Translations under genes and position numbers: made by a program | The notes under the pieces: model-generated | Databases searched by the model: none | The model's input: the letters and a program-made list of their open reading frames with translations, nothing else | Told to the model about the DNA's origin: nothing | In this document: piece after piece, positions 1-11,169 of the stretch | Layout of the letters: each line of letters begins with the position of its first letter | Position numbering within the stretch: the stretch's first letter is position 1 | Origin: Ryuthela nishihirai | Lineage: Eukaryota; Arthropoda; Arachnida; Araneae; Heptathelidae | Direction: 5' to 3' | Assembly: GCA_038380435.1 (NCBI GenBank) | Contig: JAWZYU010000028.1 | Span: 44,761,095-44,825,094 of the forward strand | DNA length: 64,000 nt

Positions 1-380
1 GACGTAAAGATTGAGGAAATCAGATATGCACACAATAAGGTGGTAGATACTAAATAAATTAATTGTAAAGAATAAGGACGTAGAGATTGAGAAAATCAGA
101 TGTGCACACAATAAGGGGGTAGAGATTGAAGAAATTAATCGTAAAGAATAAGGACGTAGAGATTGAGGAAATCAGATGTGCACACAATAAGGGGGTAGAG
201 ACTGAAGAAATTAATGGTAAAGAATAAGGACGTAGAGATTGAGGAAATCAGATGTGCACACAATAAGGGGGTAGAGACTGAAGAAATTAATCGTAAAGAA
301 TAAGGATGTAGAGATTGAGGAAATCAAATGTGCATAATAGTAGTCATATTGAAGATATCAGATGTGCGTAATAAGGGAGT
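1..380. repeat. 76-bp dimeric minisatellite (2 x 38 bp)
   Basis: Unit starts fall at 1, 77, 153, 229 and 305, an exact 76-bp period, and the array runs off the left edge. Each 76-mer is two diverged 38-mers: one begins gacgtagagattgagg, the other gggggtagagactgaag. The first four units are nearly identical; the fifth decays after about 340. No reading frame or transposon motif was recognised. Confidence 0.9.
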
Positions 381-1090
381 AGAAATTAAAAAAAATCATG
401 TGCCGATTAAAGGTATAGCGATCGAAAAATGAGATGTTAACATTAAGGACAAAGAAACTGTATATAACAAGTGCAAATAATAGGGACAAGAAAAAATTAC
501 TGATACCAAGTGCACACAATAACTTCGTGCGCTACAGTTAAGCACAGTGAGGGCTAAAAAATTATATAAAGAGTTATAAAAATAAAAGTATGCATAGTCT
601 AGCTATGAAATGTGCATGATAAGTGCTTGTAGTTTTCAGAGATCAGATGATCATGAAAAGTTTGAAGAGACCAGAGTTGACGATGATGATGATCAGATGT
701 CAAATATACGATGTGAACTATAAAGAATTGTCAATTAAAGATAACGTGGAATGAATAAAATTAAGTGTTGTGACAAATTCATTTTGCAAAGATGAAATGT
801 ATACGAAAATGACATTATAAAGTTTCAGATAAATCATTGAAAAAGTGAAATATTCACGAAAACATTGCATGGGTTAAATGTTCACGATCAGGCGGAGATA
901 TTGAAAAAAATAAAGGGAGGGGGCAAGCAATCCAATCGATCCGGAAAGAGGTAAAGTTTCGATCCGGAAGAGGGAAGGGAGAAGGAATTTCCATCGCACT
1001 GTAACATTTTCTCCTTCCTTTTACAGGTGTTTAAATAATTTCAGGACTTTATTAGCATTCACAAAGGAAGGCCATGGGCACTCTTTCCCC
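381..1090. repeat. Decayed 30-38 bp minisatellite, then unique DNA
   Basis: Degenerate words related to the array on the left recur (for example aaatgttcacgat and gaaatattcacga followed by a-rich spacers), but no clean period remains. From about 905 to 1090 I see only G-rich then T-rich unique sequence. No gene is supported. Confidence 0.5.
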
Positions 1091-1099
1091 TATATTGGG

Positions 1100-1482
1100 T
1101 TGGGTTGTTTTACCTCTGAGCGGCACTTTTTTGCACACCATGGGCTAAATGGCCAGGTCATATGGAACCGAAGGCTCAGAGAAGGTTGGGAGAGGGGACC
1201 CACTGGAAGAGCTGTTGGGAGACAGATGGTAGCCTCCCGTCAAGGCCATCCAGCGTGTTCTTTAACGTGCACAGGGTATGGCTCTCCCGCACACGGGGTC
1301 ACGACTTAACGTCCCATCCGACGGACGGCGGCCTTTCCAAGCCCATCGGTGTCCCCTACTGACCGTGGACAGGGCGGGGAATTTTGCGGAGATAAATCTC
1401 AACGCTGACCCAGTGGGACTCGAACCTGGGAACTACAGATTACGAGCCTGGCGCGCTACCTACTGAGCCCCCCCCCCCCCCG
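1100..1482 (-). mobile_element. SINE-A, full length
   Basis: The tRNA-like head is at the right and the CCCAA tail at the left. The 9-bp duplication tatattggg lies at 1091-1099 and 1483-1491. The copy sits inside the decayed minisatellite, whose units resume at about 1497. The head ends in a C-run of about 15. Confidence 0.93.
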
Positions 1483-1491
1483 TATATTGGG

Positions 1492-2690
1492 ACCTGCTCA
1501 TGATGAAAGCTGTAAAGAAGTGCTTAAGATGGCGAGACATTACAAGGATGAAATGCTCACGATGAAGGCATTAAAAAAATAAAATGCTCAAAATGGAGAC
1601 ATTGCGAAGGTGAAATGCTCACCAGGAAGACACTCTAAATGGTATTTGTTCATGTGAAGAACATATGGGTGATCAAATAAACTTAATAGGAGTATATAGA
1701 ATACATCTGACTTCTCTGTAGTCTGTGGTAAATTTGTACATAGGTGGTCTGACTTCCTCAGAAGAACAAATTAAGAAAAACCTACCCAGTAATATTTACC
1801 TTCAAGCTTTCTTTGAGAACTATGCTGTTTGTTTTTGAGTCTAAAGGTATGTGAAGGAAAATTCTTAACAATTGTAACACCAGGAGAGTAATTTGGAATT
1901 ATTTCTCTAGTTTTAAAGAAAATGACAGCAAACAACAGCAAGATAATAATACCTAACGGAGTACTCTGTGTTGCAGGAGGTTACAAGTCTCATTTTTGCT
2001 TAATAGTTAGTCCTTGAGGCAAAGAATTTTTATCCCAGGTTTTGTGTTAATGATACTTTGTGCGTTTTTGCAGTGCGCATCGAAATGGAGAGAATTTAAT
2101 TAAGGTCAGGTAACATAAGACGAAGAGAATTATGGAAGAGAAAGGTGTGCTCTCGGTGGAAGAGACGAAGCGTGCTGAGTTCTGCTTCGTATCATAGAAA
2201 TGAATAGAAAAAAAAAACTGCGAGATATCTAGGCGCATGAAATAATGAAAAAAAAAAATAAAAATAACAACCCAAGTTCTTGGAAGGTAGAAGTTAAGTT
2301 ATCGTTCTCTTTAAAGAAGTAATTATTACCAGTAGGAGGACTAAGCTTTCAGAAGAACAGTGGTGCTGAATGTTTGTCATCGCCATGTTGTTTTGGAAGG
2401 CCAATTAAGAACTACGCTGATCTTTCTTATCTTTTATTGTTTTTCAGGCTAAAGAAGATTAGTAATAAAAATTTAGGGAAAAGGACGACAAAATAAGAAA
2501 TGAAATGTTGTAAACGATATTTTATTTCGTATATCGTCGCATCACTCTGTTTTAAATGATGCATCGTGTAAACGTGGATTTTATTTTCAACATGAATATT
2601 TTTGTAATTCTTGTCCAAGACAGCAGGCAAATGGTGGCATGGTTAGAATTGTAGTTTGCTAGATTTGTAATTTCGCAAAATGCACCGGTT
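1492..2690. other. Decayed minisatellite then unique AT-rich DNA
   Basis: From 1497 to about 1660 four or five ~31-bp degenerate units (core atgctcacgatgaag) continue the array interrupted by the SINE-A. From 1660 to 2690 I see no gene, RNA or element; the short open frames on either strand have no recognisable motif. Confidence 0.6.
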
Positions 2691-2702
2691 GAAACCAGAG
2701 AC

Positions 2703-3486
2703 TTTTGGGTTGGGTTGTTTTACCTCTGAGCGGCACTTTTTTGCACACCATGGGCTAAATGGCCAGGTGACATGGACCCCGAAGGCTCAGAGAAGGTTGG
2801 GGGTTGTTGTTTTACCTTTGAGCGGCACTTTTTTGCACACCATGGGCTAAATGGCCAGATCACATGGACCCCGAAGGCTCAGAGAAGGTTGGGGGAGGGA
2901 ACCCACTGGAATAGCTGTTGGGAGACAGATGTTAGCCTCCCGTCAAGGCCATCCAGCGTGTTCTTTAACGTGCACAGGGTATGGCTCTCCCGCACACGGA
3001 GCCACGGCTTAACGTCCCATCCGACGGACGACGGCCTTTCCAAGCCCATCGGTGTCCCCTACTGACCGTGGGCAGGGCGGGGAATTTTGCGGAGATAAAT
3101 CTCAACGCTGACCCAGCTGGGACTCGAACCTGGGAACTACAGATTACGAGCCTGGCGCGCTACCGACTGAGCCACCCCCGCCACGAAGGTTGGGGGAGGG
3201 GACCCACTGGAACAGCTGTTGGGAGACAGATGGTAGCCTCCCGTCAAGGCCATCCAGCGTGATCTTTAACGTGCACAGGGTATGGCTCTCCCGCACACGG
3301 GACCACGGCTTAACGTCCCATCCGACGGACGGTGGCCTTTCCAAGGCCATCGGTGTCTCCTACTGACCGTGGGCAGGGCGGGGAATTTTGCGGAGATAAA
3401 TCTCAACGCTGACCCAGCTGGGACTCGAACCTGGGAACTGCAGATTGCAAGCCTGGCGCGCTACCGACTGAGCCACCCCCGCCCCA
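2703..3486 (-). mobile_element. SINE-A trimer inside one TSD
   Basis: Three SINE-A units lie head to tail: 2703-2804 (tail-end third only), 2805-3182 (complete) and 3183-3486 (lacking about 90 bp at the tail end). Only one target duplication exists, aaaccagagac at 2692-2702 and 3487-3497, and it brackets the whole block. The internal junctions fall at short shared words (gttggggg and gaagg). The block therefore behaves as one insertion that became multimeric, or that inserted as a multimer. Confidence 0.9.
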
Positions 3487-3574
3487 AAACCAGAGACGGT
3501 TATTAGGGAACAATGCCCGCAACATTGGGTGCAGGTGGTCTGTGAGAATGAATTCGTATGTTTGGGGATGCGAC

Positions 3575-4040
3575 AAGACCCTACAGAATAACTAATGTCC
3601 CTAAGGAATGCAATAATATGGCACCCCACAGTATTAGGTATCCACCTCGATGCTTCACAGTCGGAACCAAACAGTCGGGGTGGTTCGCTTCTGCAGGTTT
3701 TCGACAGACGTACCCTCTACCAGTGGTGTGGAAACAATGTGTAGTACGATTCATTAGACCAGATGACACTTTGCCAGTCTTTAGCATCCCAGTTTTTATG
3801 TGCTTTGCACCACCTTACACGTTTTGTTGCATTGATATTGGTAATCAGAGGTTTGTGGATTGCAGCATGGCCATAAATACCAACACTATGAAGTTCCTGA
3901 CGAACTGTTATGACGGAAACTGTATCATTCCGACTGGTGTTCAACTCTGATGCTATTTTCAGTGTCGTGGTCTTGTGCTTCCGTTGTAGAATCCATGCCA
4001 ACGTTCCCCTATTCCTATCTGACAACTTCATACACAATTT
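3575..4040 (-). pseudogene. Tc1-like transposase relic
   Basis: On the minus strand, 4037 down to about 3720 encodes a Tc1-type stretch with a C-terminal helix-turn-helix region, then KRVRWCKAHKNWDAKDW and SVIWSNESYYTLF. The frame shifts near 3730 and continues as GRGYVCRKPAEANHPDCLVP followed by a GGYLILWGAI block. In this superfamily the WSDES aspartate is the first catalytic residue; here the sequence reads WSNES, so that Asp is replaced by Asn. The second Asp and the final Glu regions are missing. Both ends are cut close to SINE-A copies. It is an inactive fragment of DNA-transposon coding sequence; no terminal inverted repeats were found. Confidence 0.85.
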
Positions 4041-4126
4041 GAACGTTTGGAGGCAACACCCTGTCCATTTTTATAGGTAGTCATAATCTTCGATACAGTC
4101 CCTCGTATTACACCTACTATTTCCAT

Positions 4127-4541
4127 GGGGAGGGGGTGGCTCAGTCGGTAGCGCGCCAGGCTCGTAATCTGTATTTCCCAGGTTCGAGTCCCAGCTGGGA
4201 CTCGAACCGTTGAGATTTATCTCCGGTTCGAACCGTTGAGATTTATCTCCGGAAAATTCCCCGCCCTGCCCACGATCAGTAGGGGACACCGATGGGCTTG
4301 GAAAGGCCGCCGTCCGTCGGATGGGATGTTAAGCCGTGACCCCATGTGCGGGAGAGCCATACCCTGTGCACGTTAAAGAACACACTGGATGGCTTTAACG
4401 GGAGGCTACCATCTGTCTCCCAACAGTTGTTCGAGTGGGTCCCCTCCCCCAACCTTCTCTGAGCCTTCGGGGTCCATGTGACCTGGCCATTTAGCCCATG
4501 GTGTGCAAAAAAGTACCGCTCAGAAGTAAAACAACCCAACA
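4127..4541 (+). mobile_element. SINE-A with internal 26-bp duplication
   Basis: Full-length copy with an intact A box (tggctcagtcgg) and B box (ggttcgagtcc). Just after the head a 26-bp segment is doubled (cgaaccgttgagatttatc begins at 4203 and again at 4229), making this copy longer than its relatives. No convincing TSD. Confidence 0.88.
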
Positions 4542-5485
4542 ACAACTATTCATTTTTTATTTCTTATTAATTATTATTTTGCATGCATTCTGTGAGGTAA
4601 AGATTAACCTATTAATAATAATCATGAGAATAACTTGATACTTCTAACATTTTTTAATAATTTTAATCACTAAAATAAAATCACTGTTCTAGCCCGCAGT
4701 TGAATTCATTATCCATAAACTGCCAGATAACTATTACAAATTTATTATTCTCTTTAAAGTCTTCTAAAAAAAATAGAAAAGAAGATGAGCACATTGCAAA
4801 AAATAAGTTTTGAATTCAAAATTCGGGAAGGAGAGGGTTAAAAGTTTATTTTCCAAAGGCGACTTTTCACCTAACAATCAAGATACAATTTTATTTGACA
4901 ACAGATAAAAAAAAAAGCGAAATCTATTTTCGCTCTGAACAAATAAATAAATAACGAAAAACAAAACCTGTTATCATTTTTTGTTTGCATTTCGCTCTCT
5001 TGAGTATCTTTCCTTGTTCCTTTGCCGGAAAAATAACGAGAATCGAATCCAATTTCTATCATAGAAGCTAAATTTCGTTGTCGATACTCTTTATAAGTGG
5101 AGTCGTCTTTGTGCCTTGGAAACGAACGAGTCCCTTGCAATCGACGTTTCTGAGAGCCCAGTGTGATGAATTATTAAACTGTAGCTGTTGGTCCCTCGGC
5201 ACATAGCAGCAACTTGGCAGGAGGCCAGCTTTTCTGCCTATCTAAAATACCCTCATATCTGTGATTACTGCCCATCTAAACAGTCTTATATTTGTGCACT
5301 ACACCGCAGGACGTACTTACAGCCTCTCCCACAGAGAGAAGTTTTCTTTCTCCCTTCCTACAACTTGAACGCTTTTTACTGTATCTATTTCTGCTACGGA
5401 GCGGGGTTAATTTTTGCAGCGCTCGTTAGATAAACAAGAATACTTTTCCCTCAGCAAATTATACAATGTAAAGTGTGTATATATA
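4542..5485. other. Unique AT-rich DNA, no gene seen
   Basis: Mostly A/T-rich sequence with short aataaata runs. An 81-codon plus-strand frame at 5188-5433 has no recognisable domain, no evident promoter and cysteine/tyrosine-rich composition; I do not call it a gene. Confidence 0.5.
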
Positions 5486-5787
5486 GGGTGGTTTGTTTTA
5501 CCTCTGAGCGGCACTTTTTTGCACACCGTGGGCTAAATGGCCAGGTCACATGAACCCCGAAGGCTCAGAGAAGGTTGGGGGAGGGGACCCACTGGAACAA
5601 GTGTTGGGAGACAGATGGTAGCCTCCCGTCAAGGCCATCCAGCGTGTTCTTTAACGTGCACAGGGTATGGCTCTCTCCCGCACACGGGGCCACGGCTTAA
5701 CGTCCCATCCGACGGACGGCGGTCTTTCCAAGCCCATCGGTGTCCCTTACTGACCGTGGGCAGGGCGGGGAATTTTGCGGAGATAAA
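5486..5787 (-). mobile_element. SINE-A, head truncated
   Basis: Tail-to-body portion of SINE-A ending at gcggagataaa, where it abuts the head of an older plus-strand copy. The tRNA-like part is absent. Confidence 0.85.
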
Positions 5788-6465
5788 GCAGTTCCCAAGT
5801 TCGAGTCCCAACTGGGTTCAGAGTTGAGATTTTACCTCAGCAAAACTCTCTGCCTTGTAAATCTCGTCCATCATATGGAATGTTAAACTGTGGTCTTGTA
5901 CGTTGTTTGGGTTGTTTTACCCATGAGCGGCACTTTTAGCACACCATGGGCTAAATGGCCAGGTGGCATGAATCCCAAAGGCTCAGAGAAGGTTGGGGAG
6001 GGGACCCATTGGAACAGCTGTTGGGAGACAGTTGTTAGCCTCCCGTCAAAGCCATCCAATGTGTTCTTTACCGCACAAGGAACCACGGCTTATTGACCCA
6101 TCAGACGGACGGTGGCTTTTCCAAGCACATCGGTGTCCTCTACTGACCGTGGGCAGGGTGGGGAATTTTGCGGAAATAAATCTCAATGCTGACTCAGCTG
6201 GTACTCGAACCTGGGAACTACAGATTATGAGCCTGGCGCGATACCGACTGAGCCACCCCGCCCCCTTGTATGCGCGAGAGCCATACCCTGTACTCGTTGA
6301 AGAATACGCTGGCTGACCTAGACTGGAGGTTACCATTTGTCTCATAGCAGCTGTCCAGTGGGTCCTCTCCATCCAACCTTCTCTGAACTGTCAGGATCCT
6401 TGTCAACTGGCCATTTAGTCCAGGGTGTGAAAAAAAAAAGTGCCGCTCAGAGGTAAACGACCCAA
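5788..6465 (+). mobile_element. Older SINE-A interrupted by a younger one
   Basis: 5788-5900 and 6271-6465 are the two halves of one diverged plus-strand SINE-A, split at the cgtggcc/ccgtgtg region. The first half starts inside the tRNA-like head (gcagttcccaagttcgag) and has lost part of the central region. The second ends in a normal tail. Confidence 0.85.
5901..6264 (-). mobile_element. SINE-A nested in SINE-A
   Basis: Full minus-strand copy inserted into the older plus-strand copy. A short duplication, cttgta (5895-5900 and 6265-6270), brackets it. The body carries scattered deletions, for example about 14 bp missing after ttctttaccg. Confidence 0.82.
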
Positions 6466-6628
6466 CCGACTTTTTCTTTCACATTTCATTATTTGGAAAA
6501 TGCAGTATTATCTGCAGTCTGCGCCCATCGGACTGTGAAACTTACAACTCTTTCTTCCATGGTGTCTTTCAGTGAAGCAGTTCAAGAAGGTTTTGTTAAG
6601 TGCACGGAATTAGAGCATTCATTAAGGC

Positions 6629-7016
6629 TGGGTTGGGTTGTTTTACCTCTGAGCGGCACTTTTTTGCACACCATGGGCTAAATCGCCAGGTCACATGGAC
6701 CCCGAAGGCTCAGAGAAAGTTGGGGGAGGGGACCCACTGGAAGAGCTGTTGGGAGACAGATGGTAGCCTCCCGTTAAAGCCATCCAGTGTGTTCTTTAAC
6801 GTGCAGAGGGTATGGCTCTCCCGCACATGGGGCCACGGATTAACATCCCATCCGACGGACGGCGGCCTTTCCAAGCCCATCGGTGTCCTCTACTGACCGT
6901 GAGCAGGTCGGGGAATTTTGCGGAGATAAATCTCAACGCTGACCCAGCTGGGACTCGAACCTGGGAACTACAGATTACGAGCCTGGCGCGCTACCAACTG
7001 CGCCACCCGCCGCCCC
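6629..7016 (-). mobile_element. SINE-A, full length
   Basis: Bracketed by attcattaaggc (6617-6628) and attccttaaggc (7017-7028), a 12-bp duplication with one mismatch. The A/B-box head is at the right end. Confidence 0.93.
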
Positions 7017-7144
7017 ATTCCTTAAGGCGGAAATGCATATAAAATTAATATTATCGTTGTTTTTAACTGCATTTTTATTTCATCTAAGGCTTGAATACAA
7101 GTTTGTACCTACTGTACTTGGTTTCTATAAAAAAAAAAATCCTC

Positions 7145-7200
7145 ATCTAACCGGCATCCCCCCCCCTCCCTTCAATGCCGTATAACCGGGAGTTTACTGC
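7145..7200 (-). mobile_element. Possible pogo/Tigger-like terminus
   Basis: Read on the minus strand from 7200, the sequence begins cagtaaactcccggttata and then cggcat, which resembles the termini of pogo/Tigger elements. It is followed by a C/G run and a second diverged copy of the same words (gccggttagatgagg). No partner end or transposase was found, so this is a weak call. Confidence 0.35.
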
Positions 7201-8627
7201 ATGTAGACGTGAAACTTTGTTGACAGAATGTGATTGTCTAGTTGCTTATATTGGCAGCAATGCATTGTTCTTGCTTCCTGTTCCCTCAAGATGTGGTGGA
7301 AAATCGCAACTATTTTAATTTAAAGGATGTAGGGGAGACTTGTTTCCCCCCTCCCCTTGAGAATGCTAATAACCGGAAAGGAGGGACCCTACCTTCTTTT
7401 TTTTCTAGATCGAGCCTGAATACAGCTGACAATCAAGGGTGGGTTTAACACTAATAGCTGATTGCTAGAAAGATGTGGTAGAGCTCTGAAAATCTTCACT
7501 GGATTTTGAGGTTCAAAGTGTCCTTCAAAGTGGAGATGAGGTCAAATTTCGATCTAAGCGTGATCTACGTGTTCTGGAAAAGTGGAAGTTCGTGTCTAAG
7601 ATGTCTCGTGCCAGCATTTGAAACGTTGCGAAATTTGATACTTGAAGTGTCCTTCAGAGGTCGAATTTCGATCCACGCGCTCTAGAAATGTAAGAAAATG
7701 GTGTCTTAGAATAATTATTACCTCAGCTCTCACAAAATAAAATGCACGAAATTTCAGATACGACGTTCAAAGTGAAATAGAGGTCAGAGCGAGAAAGAAA
7801 AAAAACAATAAGGATCGATCGATTTCTCGCATTTAGTAATTTTTCAACCGATCTGTTTTTATTTTTCACCAACTAATTTTGCAACAACAAAAAATTTTTT
7901 TTTTTTTTTTAAATTTCACACATTTTCCGCGGGCCACGCAATTTGTTTTCTTTTCTGGGCACCATTAGCTGAGAGAAAATTTGAAACTTCGATTTCATGC
8001 AGCATTATGTCGATGAGAGGGGGGGGGGCACTACTTCGGAACGCGCATGAATAACAATGAGAAGGGTGTTAATTAAGAGACGACGCAGGCAGATACTATT
8101 TAATTATTCCCGCACAGGAGAGCACTTAAGCAGTTTAGATATAAGCACGTTGCAACCTGTGAACGATAATTAAATTTCCTTCCTATCAGAATCTTTCTTT
8201 CGCGGAGATCCGACGACATGTTTATGTAGAGCTTGCGCGTGAAATAATAGCACAGTTTGGCGGTCAAAAATGAAACTGGGTAGTATAATGAGTGGCAATG
8301 AATAGTGCATAGAGGTACTGATGGTGTTTCGAAATCATGTTTTAAAATAATAATCAGCTGAACTGAACCCCCGTTCCCTTCCCCTCAAAAAAATTATAGT
8401 TTCGATGCATCGATAGAGGAAGTGTAATTAGCAGTAAAAATAACGATTGCTGTCTCGGAGCTTAATCCTCTAATTAAAAGTATTATTCGAAGCATTTTCA
8501 AAACAGAATGAATTTGTCTTCCAAACTTTAGTGAATTATACTGTGATAGGTTGTTGTACGGTGAATGATGTTGAGTAAGATGGATAAATTAATATAACAA
8601 AAGTTATGTAATGGCTTTCTTTTTCCC
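7201..8627. other. Unique AT-rich DNA, no gene seen
   Basis: A ~60-bp word set beginning agtgtccttc and continuing with gaggtc, aatttcgat and c/tacgcg is present twice, at about 7515-7585 and 7645-7690, in diverged form. Homopolymer runs occur (T-run near 7895, G-run near 8020). No coding, RNA or element signature was recognised. Confidence 0.5.
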
Positions 8628-8638
8628 GTTAGGTTTTG

Positions 8639-9017
8639 GGTTGGGTTGTTTAACCTCTGAGCGGCACTTTTTTGCACACCATGGTCTAAATGGCCAGGTC
8701 ACATGGACCCCGAAGGCTCGGAGAAGGTTGGGGGAGGGGACCCACTGGAACAGCTGTTGGGAGACAGGTGGTAGCCTCAAGGCCATCCAGCGTGTTCTTT
8801 AACGTACACAGGGTATGGCTCTCCCATACACGATGCCACGGCTTAGCGTCCCATCCGACGGACGACGGCCTTTCCAAGCCCATCGGTGTCTCCTACTGAC
8901 CGTGGGCAGGGCGGGGAATTTTGCGGAGATAAATCTCAACGCTGACCCAGCTGGGACTCGAACCTGGGAACTACAGATTACAAGCCTGGCGCGCTACCGA
9001 CTGACCCCCCCCCCCCC
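8639..9017 (-). mobile_element. SINE-A, full length
   Basis: The 11-bp duplication gttaggttttg lies at 8628-8638 and 9018-9028. The head ends in a long C-run in place of the usual gagccacccccgccc. A short deletion removes the ccgt of gcctcccgtcaagg. Confidence 0.93.
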
Positions 9018-9164
9018 GTTAGGTTTTGAATGGTGTTTAGAAAATAACACCTATTTTAGTGAAATAGCAGAATTAGTCTTTTCAATCGATATGAAGTTTT
9101 AGATTGAGTGAAAAACTTCGGTACTTAATTTTTGTATTATATAGTTCATAAATAGCACTTTTTC

Positions 9165-9557
9165 TAGCTTTGGGCTCCTTTACATTTCAGCGGCACTTTT
9201 TCTTTGCACACAGAGGGTTAAACGACAGGTCACAAGGATCCCAAAGGCTCCGAGAAGGTTAGAAAAAGGAAGAGAATCCACTAGGAAGCTGTTAGGTGAC
9301 AGATGGAAGTCTGCGTCAGGGCCATCCAGCGTGTTCTTTAATGTGCATAGGGTTATGGCTCATAACCCATGGGGCCACGGCCAAACTTAACATCTGATAA
9401 AGAGCGGCCTTTCCAAGACCGTCGGTGACTTCTTTATCACTGAGGTCAGAATGGGAGTTAGTTTTTGGAGAAAATGCTTAACCCAAGTACAGTAGGGAAT
9501 CGAACCTGGGAATCTGCGCCCAGTCTACTTGCACCTTGTCAACTGAACCAAACCTCC
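9165..9557 (-). mobile_element. Old, strongly diverged SINE-A
   Basis: The order of SINE-A words is kept (gagaaggtt, acagatgg, ccatccagcgtgttctttaa, gcggcctttcc, aatcgaacctggga), but with many substitutions and small indels throughout and a changed head. No TSD. It represents a much older insertion or subfamily than its neighbours. Confidence 0.78.
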
Positions 9558-9619
9558 AGTGTTATAGTTCGCAATTGGTGCTTTACTTTTGGATTATACT
9601 CCATGCTCACTTCATTTCA

Positions 9620-10003
9620 TGGGACGGGGGTGGCTCAGTCGGTAGCGCGCCAGGCTCGTAATCTGTAGTTCCCAGGTTCGAGTCCCAGCTGGGTCAGCGT
9701 TGAGATTTATCTCCCCAAAATTCCCCGCCCTGCCCACGGTCAGTAGGGGACACCGATGGGCTTGGAAAGGCCGCCGTTCGTCGAATGAGACGTTAAACCG
9801 TGGCCCCGTGTGCGGGAGAGCCATACCCTGTGCACCTTAAAGAACACGCTGGATGGCCTTGACGGGAGACTACCACCTGTCTCCCAACAGCTGTTCCAGT
9901 GGGTCCCCTCCCCCAACCTTCTCTGAGCCTTCGGTGTCCATGTGACCTGGCCATTTAGCCCATGGTGTGCAAAAAAGTGCCGCTCAGAGGTAAAACAACC
10001 CAA
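9620..10003 (+). mobile_element. SINE-A, full length
   Basis: Perfect 12-bp duplication cacttcatttca at 9608-9619 and 10004-10015. It inserted into a degenerate cacttcatttcagtatt-type repeat that continues on the right. Confidence 0.94.
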
Positions 10004-10160
10004 CACTTCATTTCAGTATTGCTGTTTGTGAACTAGTACTTCATTTCAGCATTACCACTCTTGATTATCATATCACTTCGTTTCGTATTGCAAATCTCGA
10101 TTAGTTGTTGAATTTAGTATTGTGGCTCGCAGTTATTACTTCATTTCTGTATTATATTAC
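10004..10160. repeat. Degenerate ~35-65 bp repeat
   Basis: The motif acttcatttcagtattg recurs in diverged form at 10005, 10038, 10074 and 10138. Part of the left flank (9555-9619) looks related. Confidence 0.5.
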
Positions 10161-10179
10161 GTAGCATTAAAAGGAATGA

Positions 10180-10430
10180 AATTAAAAAAAAAAGAATTAG
10201 GAGCTCCATTAAAAATACACAGATTACCAGTAGAAATAGACATCAGCAATTATTAAAAATATCATCGGTGACACGGCGGTAATCGAACCAGCAACTCTCT
10301 AGCTACATGCTAGAGCGTTCTAACCATTAAACCACGCATCAGACGCTAAAATGCTCCAGAATAAGACCTATAAATCTTTCACTGAGATGTGTCGGACCTT
10401 GCGCCATCTACACTTCAGGAGAGGCAACTT
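10180..10430 (-). mobile_element. SINE-C copy 1
   Basis: On the minus strand a tRNA-like block reads gcgtggtttaatggttag (A-box-like) and, about 45 bp on, tggttcgattacc (B-box-like). It is preceded by an aaagatttataggtctta leader and followed by an A/T-rich body ending near cctaattctt. It differs from SINE-A and SINE-B and matches the two neighbouring copies. Confidence 0.7.
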
Positions 10431-10489
10431 TTCCAATTGTTGCTAATGATTTAGATGTTAATAAGGAGGTTAATCACGCTTAAGCGTTT

Positions 10490-10617
10490 ATTATTAAAAA
10501 TCCATCCATAGTAAATATACAAATTACCTGTAGAAATAGACTTCAACAAACATTAAAAGCATCTGGAAAAAACTATCGCTGACTCGTCGGGAATCGAACC
10601 TACAATTCTCTAGATAC
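10490..10617 (-). mobile_element. SINE-C copy 2, truncated
   Basis: Shares the body and B-box part with copy 1 (tacctgtagaaatagacttc and gggaatcgaacctac). It stops inside the tRNA-like head at about 10617, where it meets copy 3 in opposite orientation. Confidence 0.68.
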
Positions 10618-10790
10618 CTAGATGGGGCAAGGTCCGCCACATCTCAGTGAAAGATTTATAAGTCTTATTTTGGAATGATTTAGCGTCTGATGGGTAGTTT
10701 AACGGTTAGAGCGCTCTGACATGTCTGTAAAGAGCTGCGGGTTCGATTCAAGGTTCGTCAGTGTAATTTTTTTTCAGGATTAGGAGCTGT
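10618..10790 (+). mobile_element. SINE-C copy 3
   Basis: Plus-strand leader (aaggtccgccacatctcagtg), A-box-like gggtagtttaacggttag and B-box-like gcgggttcgattcaag, then gattaggagctgtta. With copy 1 it makes an inverted pair of about 170 bp arms. Confidence 0.7.
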
Positions 10791-10799
10791 TACAGTTTC

Positions 10800-11165
10800 T
10801 AATTCTTTTCTTCCAGTGCCGCTCGTAAATTAAGCCTTCACTTTAGTAGTTCAGCTATCAGGTTTTTTTTTTATAATAAAGCATTTTTTTGTCACATTTT
10901 ATTCCGAATTTGTTATAACCGAGTAAAACAAAAAAATCATGAATAAACGTATATGTGAATGATTACTTAGAAGTGTTACTGTTAAAAATGCTCCACTAAT
11001 AAACAGTTATTTTATACTTTTTGAGTTCTTTTTATAACTCTTTCTATTTAAAACTGTTGTTTCATAAAGACAGATAAATAAATTCAGCAATTTTTGCCTA
11101 TTTTTCGCAATTTAAACAAAATCGAAACACTTGTGGGGCATTAAACAATATTAATATGCTTGGTA
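10800..11165. other. AT-rich DNA, nothing recognised
   Basis: Long T- and A-runs and no element or coding motif. It ends where the 30-bp array begins. Confidence 0.5.
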
Positions 11166-11169
11166 TTCT

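Noticed and set aside
1095..1110. Telomere-like ttggg repeats at SINE ends
   Set aside because: Only two or three ttggg units, always at the SINE-A 3' end; part of the element's tail, not telomeric DNA.
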